From: an uncultured Collinsella sp.
Lineage (GTDB): Bacteria > Actinomycetota > Coriobacteriia > Coriobacteriales > Coriobacteriaceae
Direction of reading: 5' to 3'
Assembly (NCBI GenBank): GCA_902496775.1
Contig: CABVCF010000023.1
Span: 1 to 25,724, forward strand
Length of the DNA: 25,724 bases
This document shows positions 14,235 through 21,260 of this stretch, one piece after another. The notes under the pieces are model-generated. The model was not told where the DNA came from, ran no database searches, and saw only the letters and a program-made list of their open reading frames with translations. The position numbers and the translations under genes are program-made. Position 1 is the stretch's first letter. Every line of letters begins with the position of its first letter.

Positions 14235-16187
14235 CTACAGGTTCTTGACACCCATCGCGCGCATGGCATTCAGGATGGCGATAATCGCCACGCCTACGTC
14301 GCCGAACACGGCAAGCCACATGTTGGCGATGCCCAGTGCCGCAAGCACCAGAATCAGCAACTTAACGCCCAGCGCAAAGATGATGTTCTGCCAGACAATC
14401 GCCATGGTCTTACGTGCCACGCGGATCGCGCGGGAAATGCTGGACGGCTTGTCATCCATGAGCACGACGTCCGCCGCCTCAATTGCGGCGTCCGAGCCCA
14501 TGGCGCCCATGGCGATGCCCACATCGGCACGGGTAAGCACGGGTGCGTCGTTGATACCGTCGCCGACAAAAGCGAGCTTGCCCTTGCCGTTCTCGCTCGC
14601 AAGCAACGCCTCAACACGCTCGACCTTATCGCCCGGCAGCAGCTGCGCGTGGAACTCGTCGAGGCAGAGCTGCTTGGCCACCGCAGCAGCCACTTCCTCG
14701 CGGTCGCCCGTGAGCATGACGGTGCGCTTGACGCCGGCGGCGTGCAGGTCGCGGATCGTCTGCTCGGCATCGGCCTTAACGGTGTCTGCAATCACGATGT
14801 GGCCGGCGTACACGCCGTCAACAAGCACGTGGAGGATTGTGCCGACAACCTCACAGTCCGGTGCTTCAACGCCGGCCGCGGCGAGCATCTTTGCGTTGCC
14901 AACGACGACGTGCTTGCCGTCGATGGTTGCCGTCACGCCGTGGCCCGCGTCGTTGGCGGAGTTGCTAACGCGCTTGGGGTCGACCTCGCCCTGGTAGGCG
15001 ACACGCACGGACTGCGCGATGGGGTGATCGGAGAACGACTCCGCAAGAGCTGCGACTTCAAGCAGCGACTGCTCGGTGTAGCCAGCCTCGGGGTGTACCG
15101 CCACGACCGAAAACGTGCCGTTGGTGAGCGTGCCGGTCTTGTCAAAGACGACGGTGTCCACATCGGCGAGCGTCTCGAGGTAGTTGGAGCCCTTGATGAG
15201 GACGCCCAGCTTGGATGCGCCGCCAATGCCGCCAAAGAAGCTGAGCGGGACGCTAATCACGAGCGCGCACGGGCAGCTGACGACCAGGAAGGTCAGGCCG
15301 CGCAGGATCCAGTCGGACCAGGCGCCGGTGACCAAGCCGCCGCCGAGCGCGAGTACCGCGGCAGCGCCGGTGACGGCGGGCGTGTAGACGCGGGCGAAGC
15401 GCGTGATAAAGTTCTCAGTGCGCGCCTTCTTTTCGCTGGCATTTTGCACGAGCTCCAGGACGCGTGCGACGGTGGACTCGCCAAAGGGCTTGGTGGTGCG
15501 CACGTGGATGAGGCCCGTCATGTTGATGCAGCCGCTGATGATGTCGTCGCCGGACTTGGCGGGGCGGGGGATTGACTCGCCCGTGAGAGCGGCGGTGTCG
15601 AGCTGGGTTTCGCCCTCGACGATGACGCCGTCGATAGGCACGCGCTCACCGGGCTTGACCACGATCACGGTGCCGACGGCGATGTCATCGGGGAAGACCT
15701 GCTCGAGTGTGCCGTCGGGCTGCTCGACGTTAGCGTAGTCGGGCGCGATGTCCATCATGGCACTGATCGACTTGCGGCTCTTGCCCACGGCGTACGCCTG
15801 AAACAGCTCGCCGACCTGGTAGAACAGCATGACGGCGGCGCCTTCGGCCATGTGCGGGTCGGTATCGGGGAAGAGCACCATGGCAAACGCGCCGATGGTC
15901 GCGACGGCCATGAGGAAGCTCTCGTCGAAGGCCTTGCCGCGGCGGATGTTATTGAATGCCTTTTGCAGTACGTCGTAGCCGGCAATCAAAAACGGCACGA
16001 GGAACAGCACAAAGCTGGCGTAGATGTCGCCCGGGGTGCCGAATGCGGCGGTAAGGGTGCCGAACTCATCGAGGGCGTACACCACGGCAAAAATGCCCAG
16101 CGCTACCAGGATGCGGTTGCGCCTATGCTCGAGTGATTCTTTTTTCTTGCGCTTCTTCTTTTTCTTTTTGGGGTCGGCGGTGGCCAT
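14235..16187 (-). CDS. P1B-2-type zinc/cadmium-translocating ATPase (ZntA/CadA-like)
   Basis: A 650-residue heavy-metal P-type ATPase that exports Zn2+/Cd2+/Pb2+ at the cost of ATP. Seen: TGES (202-205, actuator), the CPC transport motif at 305-307 in SCPCALVISVP, DKTGT with phosphorylated Asp349, the SDHP nucleotide-binding motif, GDGINDAP (542-549), and the P1B-2 metal-site residues Lys609 (GVKLLIL) and Asp630 (FGDVGVA). The N-terminus has a run of Lys/Arg (residues 7-16) where relatives carry a CxxC metal-binding domain; that domain is a separate gene upstream. GGGAGG before ATG 16187 sets the start. It is the last gene of the SmtB-HMA-ATPase operon, and one more operator lies directly before it. 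Confidence 0.95.
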   Translation of the reverse strand: MATADPKKKKKKRKKKESLEHRRNRILVALGIFAVVYALDEFGTLTAAFGTPGDIYASFVLFLVPFLIAGYDVLQKAFNNIRRGKAFDESFLMAVATIGAFAMVLFPDTDPHMAEGAAVMLFYQVGELFQAYAVGKSRKSISAMMDIAPDYANVEQPDGTLEQVFPDDIAVGTVIVVKPGERVPIDGVIVEGETQLDTAALTGESIPRPAKSGDDIISGCINMTGLIHVRTTKPFGESTVARVLELVQNASEKKARTENFITRFARVYTPAVTGAAAVLALGGGLVTGAWSDWILRGLTFLVVSCPCALVISVPLSFFGGIGGASKLGVLIKGSNYLETLADVDTVVFDKTGTLTNGTFSVVAVHPEAGYTEQSLLEVAALAESFSDHPIAQSVRVAYQGEVDPKRVSNSANDAGHGVTATIDGKHVVVGNAKMLAAAGVEAPDCEVVGTILHVLVDGVYAGHIVIADTVKADAEQTIRDLHAAGVKRTVMLTGDREEVAAAVAKQLCLDEFHAQLLPGDKVERVEALLASENGKGKLAFVGDGINDAPVLTRADVGIAMGAMGSDAAIEAADVVLMDDKPSSISRAIRVARKTMAIVWQNIIFALGVKLLILVLAALGIANMWLAVFGDVGVAIIAILNAMRAMGVKNL

Positions 16188-16211
16188 GACTCGTATCCTC
16201 CCATTTGAATG

Positions 16212-16235
16212 TATGAACATTCGCTCATATAATTT
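16212..16235 (-). promoter_or_regulatory. Third SmtB/ArsR-type operator, inside the zinc operon
   Basis: TATGAACATTCGCTCATATA (16212-16231) with AATT after it differs by one base from the operator at 16951-16974. It lies in the gap between the HMA gene and the ATPase, 25 bases before the ATPase start. Just upstream of it in the operon is a GC-rich hairpin, GCAAAGGCCGC with GCGGCCTTGC (16241-16251 and 16259-16268). It could control a second promoter or act as a block to elongation. Confidence 0.7.
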
Positions 16236-16287
16236 CGCGAGCAAAGGCCGCAGCAAGCGCGGCCTTGCAGGTTGGCGTAAACCTGGG

Positions 16288-16506
16288 CTAGAGAATAATC
16301 TCGCAGTCCGGCTCGGCGTCGGCGGTGAACTCCACAACGCGGTCGAGGACCTCGTCGAACTCGGCGTCATCGGCCTCGAGCGTCAGCTTCTGGGTCATAT
16401 AGTTGACCGAAACGGACTTGACGCCCTCGAGCTTGGCCAGCTCGTCCTGAAGCTCGCGCGCGCAGTTGGCGCAGTCGATCTCGTCGAGCTTAAACTGCTT
16501 TTTCAT
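16288..16506 (-). CDS. Free-standing heavy-metal-associated (HMA) domain protein
   Basis: A 72-residue ferredoxin-like HMA domain with the metal-binding DCANC motif (Cys12, Cys15). The DCANC form, with its preceding Asp, is the one found in the N-terminal domains of ZntA/CadA pumps rather than in copper chaperones (MxCxxC). It probably binds zinc or cadmium and passes it to, or regulates, the ATPase encoded next, which lacks such a domain. It sits 63 bases after the repressor gene and about 100 before the ATPase, on the same strand. The start is supported by GAAAGGAA on the coding strand. A role as copper chaperone is possible but less likely. Confidence 0.88.
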   Translation of the reverse strand: MKKQFKLDEIDCANCARELQDELAKLEGVKSVSVNYMTQKLTLEADDAEFDEVLDRVVEFTADAEPDCEIIL

Positions 16507-16569
16507 GGTGGGTTCCTTTCCCTGTATTTGCGGCTTGGGTGCAGGCCGCGCTGGTACCGTGGTTGGCTG

Positions 16570-16935
16570 CTATTCGCAGATGTGGCTCATGCCCTGGTTG
16601 AGCATGGTGTAGACGTGGTCGTCGGCGAGCGAGTAGAGGATATTGCGCCCGTCGCGCCGGAATTTAACCAGGTGCGACTGCTTGAGTGTGCGCAGCTGGT
16701 GCGACACCGCGGACTGCGAGGTTTCGGTCGCTTCGGCGATGTCTGCCACGCAGAGCTCGCGGCCCATGAGGGCATAGAGGATCTTGATGCGCGTAGTGTC
16801 GCTGAAGACCTTGAACAGGTCGGCGAGGTCGTAGAGAAGCTCCTCGTCGGGAAGGTCCTCGGGCGAGCAGGTGGTCGGGATCGCGGGTTCGGTGGCCTCG
16901 ATGTCGAGTTTCGTTTCATCAACGCGGATGCTCAT
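16570..16935 (-). CDS. ArsR/SmtB-family zinc-responsive repressor
   Basis: A 121-residue winged-helix repressor. The recognition helix is TSQSAVSHQLRTLKQ. The alpha-5 zinc site of SmtB is fully kept: Asp105, His107, His118 and Glu121, with SmtB spacing (D-x-H, then H-x-x-E). The alpha-3N site is also largely kept: Cys62 and Asp65 in ELCVAD, with Cys23 in the N-terminal arm. Metal binding should release it from DNA and switch on the pump. ATG 16935 has AAAGGA upstream. It is the first gene of the operon and its promoter carries two operators, so it controls itself. Zn is favoured over Cd because CadC's second Cys (ELCVCD) is Ala here. Confidence 0.93.
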   Translation of the reverse strand: MSIRVDETKLDIEATEPAIPTTCSPEDLPDEELLYDLADLFKVFSDTTRIKILYALMGRELCVADIAEATETSQSAVSHQLRTLKQSHLVKFRRDGRNILYSLADDHVYTMLNQGMSHICE

Positions 16936-16948
16936 TGCAATATCCTTT

Positions 16949-17009
16949 CATATGAACATGCGCTCATATAATTTACTTTTGATTATATGAGTGCATGTTC
17001 ATATGTCAA
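16949..17009 (-). promoter_or_regulatory. Promoter and paired operators of the zinc-efflux operon
   Basis: On the minus strand TTGACA (17004-17009) and TATAAT (16982-16987) are separated by 16 bases: both hexamers match consensus. The spacer is filled by an operator, ATATGAACATGCACTCATAT on the minus strand. A second operator in inverted orientation (16949-16972, plus-strand ATATGAACATGCGCTCATAT) covers the start of the transcript. The two 24-bp copies differ by one base and are 9 bases apart. The pattern resembles the 12-2-12 sites of SmtB/ZntR-type repressors. Confidence 0.9.
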
Positions 17010-17091
17010 TGACGTTCAGGTAATTCGTTGTACAAAATGATGGGGAATAGTGGACGAGATCCCGGACTGAGCGTTTTTTGATAGTCGATGC

Positions 17092-17346
17092 CAAGGTGGG
17101 TACCCTCGTGCCGTGCAAAAAATGGAGTATTCTGCAACTATAGGGGGTCTGTTTATCTATTCCAGGCCAAATAAAACCGCTCAAGAGTTATCCAAGGGCG
17201 GTAAACAGACAAGATCTTCCTCAAGTGTTGCCTAACGTTCCCGTTCGATAGCGTCTTTGTTTCTCATTTGGATTAACTTGTGGGTGCTGGAGGGCCGACC
17301 CTGCTGAATACTCGCAATTTTGCACATCGTTAGGGTACCCACCTTG
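17092..17346. repeat. 45-bp inverted element pair 3' of the orphan nuclease gene
   Basis: CAAGGTGGGTACCCT (17092-17106) is exactly repeated inverted at 17332-17346. Continuing inward, GTGCAAAA, GAGTATTC and GCA also match at the same offsets, so 34 of the first 45 positions agree without a gap. Between the arms GTCTGTTTA (17147-17155) pairs with TAAACAGAC (17202-17210), next to ACCGC/GCGGT (17176-17180 and 17198-17202). Bases 17010-17355 hold no convincing gene. The sequence is AT-richer than its surroundings. Confidence 0.75.
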
Positions 17347-17355
17347 TTAGCCGGC

Positions 17356-18546
17356 CTAGTTTCCGGCACCGAAGACCTTGCCCTCGGGCGTGAGACTGCT
17401 TGTTTGGGCAAATGATGGGCTGTCGGATTCGACAGTCTGCATGTCATCGATTGCCGGAACTTCATTAATTGTCGGGTCATCCAGCGTGATACCTTCGAGT
17501 GTTGCTTTTTCGAGGTCGATTCGTTGGCGCTCTTCGGAATCCTGGCGAAGCTGCTTCTGAATTCGCCTTTTCTCTTCTATAAACCTTCTGAGCACAAACT
17601 GTCTCAGGTCCTCTTGCATGATTTGAAAGTCTTTTGGCAGACGCGAGGGGCGTACGCCCTCTTTCCGCTGGATTGCTTTCATGACCCTAACGAAAGAACT
17701 GGCATGCATAAAGGAATAACGGCTGACGGTGATGATTCCGTACCCCATGGACGCAAGTGCATTCTTGCGCTCCTCATCGATGGCGCGGTCTTCTTCCGCG
17801 TCATGATAAAAACCGTTGTATTCAATGTCTGTGCGAGATTTCTTTAGATACGCATCCATAAAGAACTTTTTGCGTCTCGTGAGATTCTTTGCGGCAGTGG
17901 TGACCTGCACCTCGTAATCGGTCTCAATTCCCTTAATACCAAGCCCTCCTTCGCTTTTGGGCAGCGTTAGCATCATGACAAAGGCCGTTTCCATGGGAGA
18001 CCGGCATCCGTCGCGCACACATTGGATTGCCTTTCGGGCAAGGGCCAAACCGTCGCATCTGGTAATGGAATTAAAGAACTGCTTTAACCTCTCGGTCGAG
18101 GTGAGCGCGAAACGCTCGGTATAGGAGGTGGAAGAGTCGGTTCCAAGGGAAAAAGCGCTGCACAATTCAAAGTAGTACTCCACCAGTTCGCGAAAAGGGA
18201 GATAGGTGGCGGCCTGAAGTGCGCAAAGCTCAACGCTAACAATGAAGATGCCATCTTCAAGCTCTATAAAGCGTGAGTTCGAGAATCGTTTTGACGAAAC
18301 GTGGCATTGACAGTTCATTGCATAGCGCGCATTCCTGCGATCAAACACCATCACCTCGAGGGAATCATTTGTGCCGAGGGAAACATCATGTTTGGTGAGC
18401 CATTCTGCGGCTGCGTCAAGGAGCGTTCCGGTGGGACATGATCCGTAAATCGCGGCAGGGTTACAGGACTCGATGCCTTTCGCAGACACCGAATGCGCGG
18501 CCTGGTAGACCGCTTTTGCAGTGGTATGTGACAATACGATACTCAT
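17356..18546 (-). CDS. Orphan AbiEi-like / PD-(D/E)XK (DUF559-like) nuclease protein
   Basis: A 396-residue protein that I recognise only by fold. The first 170 residues (MSIVLSHTTAKAVYQ, ...IFIVSVELCALQAATYLP) have the look of AbiEi-like proteins fused to small endonuclease domains in actinobacteria. Residues about 180-295 read as a PD-(D/E)XK nuclease of the Vsr/DUF559 kind: Glu186 in SPMETAF, Asp231 in FFMDAYL, Glu242 in TDIEYNGFYHD, then EEDRAIDEERKNALASMGY and GIITVSRYSF. A charged coiled coil (about 305-350) and an acidic tail follow. There is no partner toxin or methylase. A TATATA box only eight bases before ATG and the lack of a Shine-Dalgarno suggest a leaderless message. Base use is AT-richer than in neighbouring genes, suggesting transfer. 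A defence role is inference. Confidence 0.6.
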   Translation of the reverse strand: MSIVLSHTTAKAVYQAAHSVSAKGIESCNPAAIYGSCPTGTLLDAAAEWLTKHDVSLGTNDSLEVMVFDRRNARYAMNCQCHVSSKRFSNSRFIELEDGIFIVSVELCALQAATYLPFRELVEYYFELCSAFSLGTDSSTSYTERFALTSTERLKQFFNSITRCDGLALARKAIQCVRDGCRSPMETAFVMMLTLPKSEGGLGIKGIETDYEVQVTTAAKNLTRRKKFFMDAYLKKSRTDIEYNGFYHDAEEDRAIDEERKNALASMGYGIITVSRYSFMHASSFVRVMKAIQRKEGVRPSRLPKDFQIMQEDLRQFVLRRFIEEKRRIQKQLRQDSEERQRIDLEKATLEGITLDDPTINEVPAIDDMQTVESDSPSFAQTSSLTPEGKVFGAGN

Positions 18547-18693
18547 GGTATATATCGTGTCAGCTAATGCCGTGTTGATGGCGCTGAGTGGAAAAGCCGT
18601 TTTAGAGGTCTAACCAAATGCTGTCCAAAAGCTTGACGCAATTATGGGTTGGTATGCCATAAATAAACGTTTTCGCAGCTCGGCTATAGCATA

Positions 18694-18715
18694 GAAATAC
18701 TCAATTGCTGCACAT
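18694..18715 (-). repeat. Third copy of the GTGCA...GAGTATT element, 5' of the nuclease gene
   Basis: Plus-strand AAATACTCAATTGCTGCACAT (18695-18715) matches AATACTCGCAATTTTGCACAT (17310-17330), allowing a two-base gap. It lies about 150 bases upstream of the nuclease start, in the same orientation as the first element downstream. The rest of 18547-18897 has no gene: it holds the nuclease promoter, this element and a GC-rich hairpin (GCGGCC 18828-18833, GGCCGC 18858-18863) containing a tandem CCCGCTGCGAGG, which may end the exonuclease transcript although no T-tract follows. Confidence 0.55.
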
Positions 18716-18897
18716 TTGATATCGATGCATCACCATCCGACAACGAATTACGTGTCGGGAATTGGCCGAAATCGTTCAAAATGAGGGTTCAGAATTTGTG
18801 ATGGCAGATCTATCTGTGGAACGTAGGGCGGCCCCGCTGCGAGGTTTCCCGCTGCGAGGCCGCTTGTGATCTACGCCGGAGTTTGTCGTAGACGTTT

Positions 18898-19866
18898 CTA
18901 CTTGGCAAACAGGTTCTTGAGGTTGAACTCGGCCTGAACCGTGCGGAGCATGAGGTCGGTGTCGTCCAGGCCCAGATGCTGCTCGTTCGCGTCGGCGGCG
19001 AGGGTTCCACGGCGACGCGCCCAGTTCTCGAGCGCAGCGGGGGCGGACTCGCGGGGGAGCGAGCGCACGTCGGCATCCAGGCTGCGGCAGATCTGGCGCG
19101 AGTCGATGACGATGATCTTGCCGGCGCGGCGTGCCTCGGCGTAGCCGTCCAGGTGGATCTTGAACCAGCTGTCCTCGAACGCGGCGTTGTGTGCCATGTA
19201 CGGGTACTTCTTCATGAGCTTGAGCAGCTGCTTCTGCAGTTCCTTGTTCTCGCGGAACGGCTTTTTGCCGTCGATGTCGTCCCAGGTGATGTGGTGGATA
19301 TTCGACAACGGCACATCCTCGCCGCGGTAGATGTCGGGCAGACCGCAGTAGTGTGCCTCGGCGTCGTGCGGGACGGCGTCGCTGGTGAGCTCCATGATCT
19401 CCCAGCCCACGTTGATGATGTAGCCGCGCTCGGGTGCACGGCCGGTGGTCTCGATGTCGATGCCGAGCACGGTGCCTTGGATGGGCTTGCGGGCGTAGGC
19501 CACGCCGAGCGCGTCGCGGTCGCCGCGGATTTCGCGCATGACGGACGCGGCGGTGCGCTTTTGCATCTTGCCGATGGCGGCGCAGGTGTCGGCATCGGAC
19601 AGGCCGCGCGAAAGCGTCGCGGGCGTCACGTTGCGCAGGCGTGCCTCGCCAATCTGGTCGCACAGGTCGCGGTTGCGGTCGGCCAGGTCGCGCACGGTGG
19701 CAAAGTCGAAGCTGGGGTCGCCCTCGGCGGTAAAGTACTCGGTCTCGAGCACTTTAAGGGCCTCTTCGCCCTTCTGGCGCTCGGACTCCATGGCGCCGTG
19801 ATCGCCATAGATAAACATGGGAATAAACGGCTGGCGCTCGTATTCGAGTGCTTGTGAAACGTTCAT
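18898..19866 (-). CDS. DEDDh-type 3'-5' exonuclease (DnaQ-like)
   Basis: A 322-residue protein. The C-terminal two thirds are a DnaQ-like exonuclease with all catalytic residues: Asp137 and Glu139 in GIDIETTG, Asp232 in AHNAAFED, His297 and Asp302 in QHLGLDDTD, the DEDDh spacing. It should trim single-stranded DNA or RNA from the 3' end using two metal ions. The first 130 residues are a lineage-type extension of unknown role (a helical, charged region). No polymerase domain or helicase is attached, so a repair or RNA-processing role is more likely than replication proofreading. ATG 19866 follows AAGGAGAAG. It is divergent from the manganese transporter gene and shares its 172-base control region. 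Confidence 0.88.
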   Translation of the reverse strand: MNVSQALEYERQPFIPMFIYGDHGAMESERQKGEEALKVLETEYFTAEGDPSFDFATVRDLADRNRDLCDQIGEARLRNVTPATLSRGLSDADTCAAIGKMQKRTAASVMREIRGDRDALGVAYARKPIQGTVLGIDIETTGRAPERGYIINVGWEIMELTSDAVPHDAEAHYCGLPDIYRGEDVPLSNIHHITWDDIDGKKPFRENKELQKQLLKLMKKYPYMAHNAAFEDSWFKIHLDGYAEARRAGKIIVIDSRQICRSLDADVRSLPRESAPAALENWARRRGTLAADANEQHLGLDDTDLMLRTVQAEFNLKNLFAK

Positions 19867-19948
19867 ATAACTTCTCCTTGGATGGGCCGCGTCGTGCGGC
19901 TCAGGGTCATTAAGATGTGGCGAGATGATAGTTTACCATGGGCAACTA

Positions 19949-19989
19949 TTGGCACCACGCCTAGGTCAACTACAATACCCTAGTTGACC
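19949..19989 (+). promoter_or_regulatory. Promoter with overlapping operator of the putative manganese transporter
   Basis: TTGGCA (19949-19954) and TACAAT (19971-19976), 16 bases apart, form a good promoter. Over the -10 box and start point lies a perfect inverted repeat, GGTCAACTA (19964-19972) and TAGTTGACC (19981-19989), eight bases apart. This is the layout of a repressor site. No yybP-ykoY manganese riboswitch was recognised. The cognate regulator is unknown; a metalloregulator is plausible given the cargo. Confidence 0.7.
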
Positions 19990-20038
19990 GCTAGGACTTT
20001 TACAATGCTGCCGAAAGACACGAAAGGTTCCATCCTTC

Positions 20039-21127
20039 ATGGATTTGCTGATTGATATTTTGCTCGACGCCGGCAAGGACACGCTGTCGCTGGTGCCGTT
20101 TTTGTTGGTGACGTATCTGGCCCTCGAGACCCTGGAGCACGTTGCGGGCGACAGCGTTAACGGCGCCATCAAGCGCGCCGGTGCCGCGGGCCCCGTGGTT
20201 GGCTCGTTGCTGGGCATGGTGCCGCAGTGCGGCTTTTCGGCAATGGCGGCCACGCTGTATGCCGGTCGTGTCGTGACATTGGGTACGTTGGTGGCGGTGT
20301 TCCTTTCGACTTCCGATGAGATGCTGCCGCTGTTGCTCGCCGAGCAGGTGCCCGTGCAGACCATGGCGATGCTTTTGGCTTCGAAGGCACTGATCGCGCT
20401 GGTCACGGGCTTTATCGTGGACGCCGCCATTCGCGGCCTGCGTCGTAACGCTCGCGCACATGCGGCGATTCGCCGTACCGTGCTGGGGACCGCTGCTAAT
20501 CCGGCTCATGTGAACTGCGCGCACGACGACCACACTGGCGGTGACATCATCGACGAGGTGGCCGAGGCGGGCGTGAGCGCCGATCACATCCATGAGCTGT
20601 GCGAGCGCGACCATTGCGGTTGCGATGAAGACGAGGACGAGCACGAACACGGACATGGCCACGATCACGGTCATGAGGACGAGCATGAACACCATGATGG
20701 CCACGGTCACTCCCACTCTCACGAGGGCGCGCCCCTCCTGTCGATTATTCGCAGCGCCATCTCGCACACCGTGCAGGTATCGGTATTCATTTTTCTGGTG
20801 ACGCTGATTCTGGTCGCCGTGCTCGAGACCTTCGGCGAGTCCGCGATCGAGCAGTTCCTGCGTGGCAACGAGACGCTCGCCGTCCTGGGTTCGGCGCTTG
20901 TCGGCCTGATTCCCAACTGCTCGGCCAGCGTCGTCATCACACAACTGTACCTGGAAGGCGCGCTGCAGCTGGCCCCGATGCTCGCCGGCACGCTCATCTC
21001 TGCTGGTGTGGGCTACCTGGTGCTGTTCCGCACCAACCGCAGCGCCCGCGAAAACGTCCTGTTCCTGATCATGATGTACGTCATCGGTGCGGGCTGGGGT
21101 CTTATCCTTTCTGCCTTTGGCCTCTAA
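20039..21127 (+). CDS. Putative manganese transporter (PF11449-type, ArsP-like)
   Basis: A 362-residue membrane protein of two related halves. Each half has several transmembrane helices and a conserved Pro-x-Cys motif: VPQCGFSAMAATLY (61-74) and IPNCSASVVITQLY (291-304). A long cytoplasmic or external loop between them (about 190-228) is packed with His, Asp and Glu (repeats of GHGH and HEDEHEH), a likely metal sink. The family was once called arsenic efflux-like and is now annotated as putative manganese transporter because relatives lie under Mn riboswitches or MntR; direction is not settled, export being favoured. GAAAGG 11 bases upstream supports the ATG. It has its own repressible promoter. 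Confidence 0.85.
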   Translation: MDLLIDILLDAGKDTLSLVPFLLVTYLALETLEHVAGDSVNGAIKRAGAAGPVVGSLLGMVPQCGFSAMAATLYAGRVVTLGTLVAVFLSTSDEMLPLLLAEQVPVQTMAMLLASKALIALVTGFIVDAAIRGLRRNARAHAAIRRTVLGTAANPAHVNCAHDDHTGGDIIDEVAEAGVSADHIHELCERDHCGCDEDEDEHEHGHGHDHGHEDEHEHHDGHGHSHSHEGAPLLSIIRSAISHTVQVSVFIFLVTLILVAVLETFGESAIEQFLRGNETLAVLGSALVGLIPNCSASVVITQLYLEGALQLAPMLAGTLISAGVGYLVLFRTNRSARENVLFLIMMYVIGAGWGLILSAFGL

Positions 21128-21255
21128 GTAGATGCTTGGGGCATGCCGTAAAAACTGGGGCATGCCGTAAAATCTACCGCCATGACCTGGGCGTTGGATG
21201 CGTGTCAATCGCCAAAGCAAAAAAGCAGATTTCCGGACATGTCCCAAAAATCTAC
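21128..21255. repeat. Two adjacent palindromes of the GGACATGTCC/GTAGAT family
   Basis: The first block (21128-21177) starts GTAGAT and ends ATCTAC and contains TGGGGCATGCCGTAAAA twice in tandem (21137-21153 and 21156-21172). The second (21227-21255) is a palindrome centred on GGACATGTCC (21235-21244) with AGATTT/AAATCT arms. The two blocks also resemble each other inverted (GTAGAT..TTGGGGCATG against CATGTCCCAA..ATCTAC). They fill the gap between the convergent transporter and YaiI genes. Confidence 0.7.
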
Positions 21256-21260
21256 CTTGG

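Noticed and set aside
14010..15575. 521-residue plus-strand open frame over the ATPase gene
   Set aside because: Antisense to a certain P1B ATPase; its first part also runs through the long palindrome.
19867..20038. yybP-ykoY manganese riboswitch before the Mn transporter
   Set aside because: The conserved loop sequences of that class are absent; a promoter with an inverted repeat explains the region.
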